Below are positions 40,413 to 44,380 of a DNA stretch of 44,380 bases, piece after piece. This DNA comes from Candidatus Cloacimonadota bacterium (GTDB lineage: Bacteria; Cloacimonadota; Cloacimonadia; Cloacimonadales; Cloacimonadaceae): contig DAHVPC010000003.1 of assembly GCA_027318475.1 (NCBI GenBank), positions 1-44,380 on the forward strand, in the 5' to 3' direction. Numbering within the stretch: the first letter of the stretch is position 1; every line of letters begins with the position of its first letter. The notes under the pieces were generated by a model that worked only from the letters and a program-made list of their open reading frames with translations, had not been told where the DNA came from and ran no database searches. The translations under genes and the position numbers were made by a program.

Positions 40413-40990
40413 AATTCTACCTCAAACTCGGCCTGATCCTGCTGGCCTTTTGCATCGTCGCCACGGCGCTTTTGGCCTATGTAAATTCCATCACCAAGCC
40501 CAAGATCGCGGCCATCAAGATCAAGGAAGCGGAACTGGCCCGGGAAGAATTGATTCCCAACTCCGCTTTCGAAGAAGTTACGGTTAAAACCGGAAAAGAT
40601 TCCATCGTGTATTACGTAGCCCGCGACAAAGCAACCAAAGAGCTAAAAGGCTACACTTTCACCGCTGCCAAAATTGGCTATTCCAGCAATGTGAAGACCA
40701 TGGCCGCCATGGACAAGGACTTCCGCATCCTCGGCATCAAGGTGGTCGAACAGGCGGAAACTCCTGGCTTGGGAGCAAACTGCACCGATTCCACCTTTAC
40801 GAAAAAATTCCGCGGTCTGACTCCGGACCAGTTAATGGTGGATAAGGACGGAGGTAAGATACAGTCCATGACCGGCGCCACCATCACCACCCGGGCAGTC
40901 ACCAATTCCCTCCGGGAGCAAATCGCTCTCGTGAAAAAGGACGTGGAAGCCAAACTTGCGGCTCTGCCAGCACAGGAGGTGACACCATGA
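40409..40990 (+). CDS. rnfG: Rnf complex subunit RnfG
   Basis: 193 residues: one N-terminal membrane helix (5-24) and a periplasmic FMN-binding domain. The covalent FMN site is MTGAT (154-158), with T158 the expected attachment residue. The ETPGLGA segment (117-123) is conserved in the family. It overlaps rnfD and rnfE by four bases each (ATGA-type), showing coupled translation. Confidence 0.95.
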   Translation: MKFYLKLGLILLAFCIVATALLAYVNSITKPKIAAIKIKEAELAREELIPNSAFEEVTVKTGKDSIVYYVARDKATKELKGYTFTAAKIGYSSNVKTMAAMDKDFRILGIKVVEQAETPGLGANCTDSTFTKKFRGLTPDQLMVDKDGGKIQSMTGATITTRAVTNSLREQIALVKKDVEAKLAALPAQEVTP

Positions 40991-41577
40991 GTTTCATGAA
41001 AGAACTGACCAAAGGCCTGATCAAGGAAAACCCGACCTTTGTGATCGTCCTGGGTATGTGCCCCACCCTGGCTACCTCGACTTCCGTCAACAACGCCATC
41101 GGCATGGGGATGGCCGCCACGTTCGTGCTCGTTTGCTCAAACATCATGATCTCTCTGATCAAGAACGTCACTCCCGATAAGATCCGCATCCCGGTATACG
41201 TGGTTGTGATCGCCGCATTTGTTTCCATCGTGGACATGATGATGGCGGCCTACGTTCCGGATTTGCACAAATCCCTGGGGCTGTTCATTCCGCTGATCGT
41301 GGTTAATTGCATCATCCTCGGCCGCGCCGAAGCCTATGCCAACAAAAACAACGTGCTTAATTCCCTGGCCGACGGAATTGGCATGGGAGCCGGATTCACG
41401 CTGGCGCTCACCGTTGTGGCCACATTCCGCGAGATCCTGGGTAACGGAACCTGGGCGGGCTTGCGGATCATGCCGCAAACCTACGATCCGATGCTGATGG
41501 CGCTCCTGGCGCCGGGCGCTTTCATCACGCTGGGCACTCTTATGGCCACGATCAATTTACTCAAGGAGAAGAAATAA
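40987..41577 (+). CDS. rnfE: Rnf complex subunit RnfE
   Basis: 196-residue membrane subunit with six predicted helices, homologous to RnfA and NqrD. Conserved blocks: NPTFVIVLGMCPTLATSTSV near the N-terminus and IVVNCIILGRAEAYA near 106-120, which bear the cysteines (C38, C109 region) that hold the intramembrane iron-sulphur cluster shared with RnfA. Overlaps rnfA by one base. Confidence 0.95.
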   Translation: MSFMKELTKGLIKENPTFVIVLGMCPTLATSTSVNNAIGMGMAATFVLVCSNIMISLIKNVTPDKIRIPVYVVVIAAFVSIVDMMMAAYVPDLHKSLGLFIPLIVVNCIILGRAEAYANKNNVLNSLADGIGMGAGFTLALTVVATFREILGNGTWAGLRIMPQTYDPMLMALLAPGAFITLGTLMATINLLKEKK

Positions 41578-42179
41578 TGGGAGTCCTGGGCCAAATCTTC
41601 GTAATGGCGATCGGAGCCATCTTCATCCAAAACTTCGTTCTAGCACGCTTCCTGGGGCTTTGTCCATACCTAGGTGTATCCAAAAGGCTGGATTCCGCGT
41701 TCGGCATGGGCATGGCCGTGATCTTCGTGATGACCATGGCTTCGGCGATCACGTTCCTGATCTACAAATACCTGCTGGTCAGGTTCGATATCGTTTACCT
41801 GAGCACCCTGGCCTTCATTCTCACCATCGCCGCCTTGGTGCAATTCGTGGAAATGGTCATCCTCAAAAACGCCCCGGCCCTGTATAAAGCCCTGGGCGTG
41901 TATTTGCCGCTCATCACCACTAACTGCGCCGTGCTGGGCGTGGCAATCCTGAATATCACACCTTTGGCAGACGGCTCATCCTACAATTTCCTCTTCGCCA
42001 CCCTGAACGGGTTTCTCTCCGGGGTCGGCTTCACATTCGTGATGCTGGCGATGGCCGGGATCCGTGAGCGGTTGGCCTTGGTCGACATGCCCAAAAGCAT
42101 GCATGGCTTCGCCAGCGGTATGATCCTGGCCGGAATAATGGCCCTGGCGTTTTACGGCTTCATGGGCCTGAAGATCTGA
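41577..42179 (+). CDS. rnfA: Rnf complex subunit RnfA
   Basis: 200-residue six-helix membrane subunit, partner of RnfE. Conserved QNFVLARFLGLCPYLGVSKR near residues 19-38 and YLPLITTNCAVLGVA near 108-122 hold the cluster cysteines. GMAVIFVMTMASAITFLIY is the second helix. It is followed after 11 bases by rnfB with its own strong ribosome site. Confidence 0.95.
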   Translation: MGVLGQIFVMAIGAIFIQNFVLARFLGLCPYLGVSKRLDSAFGMGMAVIFVMTMASAITFLIYKYLLVRFDIVYLSTLAFILTIAALVQFVEMVILKNAPALYKALGVYLPLITTNCAVLGVAILNITPLADGSSYNFLFATLNGFLSGVGFTFVMLAMAGIRERLALVDMPKSMHGFASGMILAGIMALAFYGFMGLKI

Positions 42180-42190
42180 AGGAGGCTGAA

Positions 42191-43225
42191 ATGACGCTGA
42201 ATATGATCCTCGTTACCCTCACCGCCTCGCTAACTTCCCAGATCAGCGTGCCCGTGATCATTCTGGGCGCCATGGGTCTGGTATTTGGGCTGATCCTGGC
42301 TTTTGCCGCCAAAGTCTTTGCGGTCCAGATCGATCCCCGCGTGGAACAGATCATCGGCGCTTTGCCCGGCGCGAATTGTGGCGCTTGCGGTAAAGCCGGT
42401 TGTGCCGGATACGCCGATTCCATAGTGCATTCCGGAGTGGAAGTCAATCTTTGCGCCCCCGGAGGAGCCGCTGCGGCTTCCGCCATAGCGCGAATCATGG
42501 GCAAGGAAAGCGGATCGGTGACCAAGAAAGTCGCGGTGATCCATTGCTCATCGGGCGGTCATAACAACACCACCTGGAAATACGCCTACCAGGGCATCGA
42601 AAGTTGCGTCTCCGCCGTGAACATCGCGGGCGGACCCAATGCCTGCTCCTACGGCTGTATCGGCTACAACGACTGCCAGAAAGCCTGTCCCTTCGATGCC
42701 ATCTCCATCGACGCCAACGGCATGCGCTGCATCGACCTGGAGAAGTGCACCGGCTGCGGTTCCTGCGTCAGGGCCTGTCCGCGTAAACTGATCGACCTGG
42801 TTCCCCTCAACCGCAACGTCTATATCAAGTGCTCCTCGCAGGATAAGGGACCTTTGGCGAAACAGGTATGCGGCAGCACGCTGCCTTGCATAGGCTGCGG
42901 AATCTGCTCGCGCAAATGCCCCGTGCAAGCCATTACGATCACCAACAACCTGGCCGCCATCGATTATGCCAAGTGCATAAATTGCGGCCTCTGCGCCACG
43001 GCTTGCCCGACGGGCGCCATCCTGGACCTGCTCTGCGGAACGCGCAAAAAAGCGCAAATGATCGATGAACTCTGCATCGGCTGCACCATCTGCGCCAAGA
43101 ATTGCCCTGTGGAAGCCATCTCCGGAGAAGTGAAGAAAGTCCACAAGATCGACGCGGAGAAGTGCATCGGCTGCGGAGTGTGCATCGAGAAATGCCCCAA
43201 GCAGGCGATTAAAACCGCGGACTGA
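42191..43225 (+). CDS. rnfB: Rnf complex subunit RnfB with many 4Fe-4S motifs
   Basis: 344 residues. Accepts electrons from ferredoxin. One N-terminal membrane helix (19-43), a 4Fe-4S module with C63, C66, C71, C88 (ANCGACGKAGC ... NLC), then six ferredoxin-type motifs: a variant CSYGCIGYNDCQKACP followed by CTGCGSCVRACP, CIGCGICSRKCP, CINCGLCATACP, CIGCTICAKNCP and CIGCGVCIEKCP. This is many more than the two in E. coli-type RnfB and fits the long RnfB of anaerobes. GGAGG precedes ATG 42191. The operon order CDGEAB is complete, so an ion-pumping Rnf is expected. Confidence 0.95.
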   Translation: MTLNMILVTLTASLTSQISVPVIILGAMGLVFGLILAFAAKVFAVQIDPRVEQIIGALPGANCGACGKAGCAGYADSIVHSGVEVNLCAPGGAAAASAIARIMGKESGSVTKKVAVIHCSSGGHNNTTWKYAYQGIESCVSAVNIAGGPNACSYGCIGYNDCQKACPFDAISIDANGMRCIDLEKCTGCGSCVRACPRKLIDLVPLNRNVYIKCSSQDKGPLAKQVCGSTLPCIGCGICSRKCPVQAITITNNLAAIDYAKCINCGLCATACPTGAILDLLCGTRKKAQMIDELCIGCTICAKNCPVEAISGEVKKVHKIDAEKCIGCGVCIEKCPKQAIKTAD

Positions 43226-43310
43226 GATTCTGTCAAAGTCCAGCCATCGATAACCTTGGCGGTCTCCTGGGCCGCCATTTTTCTGCCCAGGTTCAGGCGC
43301 ATTTGCAGGA

Positions 43311-43406
43311 TTGGGCTCCGGTTATCATTACGCCGTCATTGCGCGCTCATTGCGGGCTTCACCCGTAGTGAGCGCGCAATGACGGCGTAATAGTCACGGG
43401 AGCCAA
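43311..43406. repeat. GC-rich inverted-repeat element, copy A3
   Basis: Arms of about 45 bp, ends TTGGGCTCCGG and CGGGAGCCAA, loop CTTCA. Left arm modules: TTATCATTACG, CCGTCATTGCG, CGCTCATTGCG. Located between rnfB and gcvPA, both on the plus strand, 30 bases before the predicted gcvPA promoter. No other terminator is seen after rnfB, so this hairpin may serve as one. Confidence 0.88.
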
Positions 43407-43436
43407 GCGGGATTCCAGGCGGTGGAAATTTTACGA

Positions 43437-43465
43437 TTGACACAAAGGGCACACTGAAATAAATT
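43437..43465 (+). promoter_or_regulatory. Predicted promoter of gcvPA
   Basis: A perfect -35 box TTGACA (43437-43442), a 17-base spacer and a -10 box TAAATT (43460-43465, 4 of 6 matches). Start near 43472 gives a leader of about 39 bases ending in AAGGAGAG and ATG 43511. Confidence 0.6.
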
Positions 43466-43510
43466 GAAAAAAAACTACTTTTCTGTACGTGTTAGAACCA
43501 AGGAGAGATA

Positions 43511-44380
43511 ATGCCCTATATTTCCAACACCGACGCAGACCGGCGCGAAATGCTCGCCAGGATCGGGGTCGCCTCGTTCGACGAGTTGATCGCCGCGATC
43601 CCGGAGCCGCTGCGTCTGAAACATCCGCTGAACCTGCCGCCAGCCCTTTCCGAACTGGAGATCACCAGGCTGATCAATGAGCGCACCTGCGGCAACGTCT
43701 GCGTGCAAAACGCCAACTCCTTCCTCGGAGCAGGCGTATACGACCATTTTATACCCGCCGCGGTGGATACGATCGTTTCCCGCCCCGAGTTCTTCACCGC
43801 TTACACGCCTTATCAGGCCGAGGTCAGCCAGGGCACGCTGCAATTCATCTATGAATACCAGACCATGATCTGCGAACTCACGGGCATGGAGATCGCCAAC
43901 GCTTCAATGTACGACGGCGCTTCGGCGATCGCGGAGGCCATCCTGATGGCGGTGCGCAAGAATAAGCTCATGAAGGCCATCCTGCCCGCCACGCTGCATC
44001 CGGAATACGTGAAGGTGATCAGGATCTACACCGAAGGGATCGGCGTGGAACTGCTCAGTTGCGCTGCCAAAGACGGCGTAATGGACCTTGCGGCGCTGTC
44101 AGCCATGCTGGGCGGCACCATCGGCAGCGTGGTGGTTCAGACCCCCAATTTCTACGGCAACATCGAGCCTGTTAATGAACTGGATGCCATCGTCCACGCG
44201 CAGCCCAAGGCTTTGCTGATCGCTGCTGTGGACCCCATTTCCCTGGCGATCCTCACTCCGCCCTCCGAATATCACGCGGATATCGTAGTGGGGGAGGGCC
44301 AGGCTCTGGGCAACAGCATGTATATGGGCGGGCCGCTCTTCGGTTTCTTTGCCAGCAAGCTGGATATGGCGCGCAGCATG
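43511..44380 (+). CDS. gcvPA: Glycine dehydrogenase subunit 1 (P-protein alpha), cut by right edge
   Basis: The frame is open from ATG 43511 to the end of the window, giving 290 of about 440-450 expected codons. GcvPA with GcvPB forms the PLP-dependent P-protein of the glycine cleavage system, which decarboxylates glycine and passes the aminomethyl group to lipoyl-H protein. Recognised: PYISNTDADRREMLARIGV at the N-terminus, FLGAGVYDHFIPAAVD near 76-91, the SQGTLQFIYEYQTMICELTG segment near 111-130, ANASMYDGASAIAEA near 134-148 and GNSMYMGGPLFGFFA near 269-283. AAGGAGAG precedes the start. As an Rnf neighbour it fits glycine/amino-acid fermentation. Confidence 0.93.
   Translation, partial: MPYISNTDADRREMLARIGVASFDELIAAIPEPLRLKHPLNLPPALSELEITRLINERTCGNVCVQNANSFLGAGVYDHFIPAAVDTIVSRPEFFTAYTPYQAEVSQGTLQFIYEYQTMICELTGMEIANASMYDGASAIAEAILMAVRKNKLMKAILPATLHPEYVKVIRIYTEGIGVELLSCAAKDGVMDLAALSAMLGGTIGSVVVQTPNFYGNIEPVNELDAIVHAQPKALLIAAVDPISLAILTPPSEYHADIVVGEGQALGNSMYMGGPLFGFFASKLDMARSM

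Noticed and set aside
42964-43302. Minus-strand frame opposite rnfB with repeated HTPQPMHF-like and QFLAQMVQP-like segments
   Set aside because: This is the usual antisense shadow of ferredoxin CxxCxxCxxxCP repeats and not a gene.
1-44380. CRISPR arrays, tRNA or rRNA genes, transposases, prophage genes
   Set aside because: None seen on either strand; the tandem 9- and 11-bp repeats are too short and have no spacers, so they are not CRISPR arrays.

Overview
The window comes from a fermentative Gram-negative bacterium of the FCB lineage, most likely Candidatus Cloacimonadota (WWE1) or a close relative. This is inferred from a combination of traits, not from a marker gene. The traits are secreted proteins with C-terminal FlgD-like/type IX-type sorting domains, a pair of GWxTD-domain proteins, a Porphyromonas-type peptidylarginine deiminase, a Bacteroidetes-type serine palmitoyltransferase, a complete Rnf complex and split-type glycine dehydrogenase. 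Together they suggest an anaerobic protein and amino-acid fermenter.

Layout. 1-1773 (+): a class II photolyase cut by the left edge and a Sel1-repeat lipoprotein. 9597-1990 (-): a secreted peptidylarginine deiminase, then an M14 zinc carboxypeptidase followed within a few bases by potABC (polyamine ABC transporter without a binding protein). The M14 gene has its own promoter, with a terminator-like hairpin between that promoter and the start codon. 10094-16525 (+): a small membrane protein, surE, pcm, a cyclic-nucleotide-binding-fold protein, an AI-2E-family transporter, spt and pckA. 28032-16748 (-): an 11.3-kb operon that looks like an ion-driven envelope machine. It encodes an outer-membrane barrel with a Pro/Glu-rich tail, a 1972-residue TPR protein, a small secreted protein, an ExbB/TolQ-type channel, two different ExbD-like subunits (one with Asn in place of the ion-carrying Asp) and a TonB-like protein with a large cytoplasmic domain. 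28118-28498 (+): yraN. 34488-28628 (-): dnaE and two overlapping GWxTD genes. 35222-37831 (+): a secreted sorting-domain protein and a solitary beta-class DNA methyltransferase. 37958-43225 (+): rnfCDGEAB. 43511 to the right edge (+): gcvPA, truncated.

Five intergenic spacers hold long inverted-repeat elements built from 11-bp modules. There are two sequence families (GC-rich, 3 copies; AT-rich, 2 copies) that share the module phase and a TTGGCTCCC-like end, so they appear to be one modular repeat superfamily. No tRNA, rRNA, CRISPR array or transposase gene was seen.

How the genes fit together. Secreted peptidases and amino acid import would feed amino-acid fermentation. GcvP oxidises glycine, Rnf couples ferredoxin oxidation to an ion gradient, and PEP carboxykinase links PEP and oxaloacetate. 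The ion gradient could drive the ExbB/ExbD/TonB-like operon, whose job is unknown. This operon and the 11-bp modular repeats are the best candidates for undescribed biology here.
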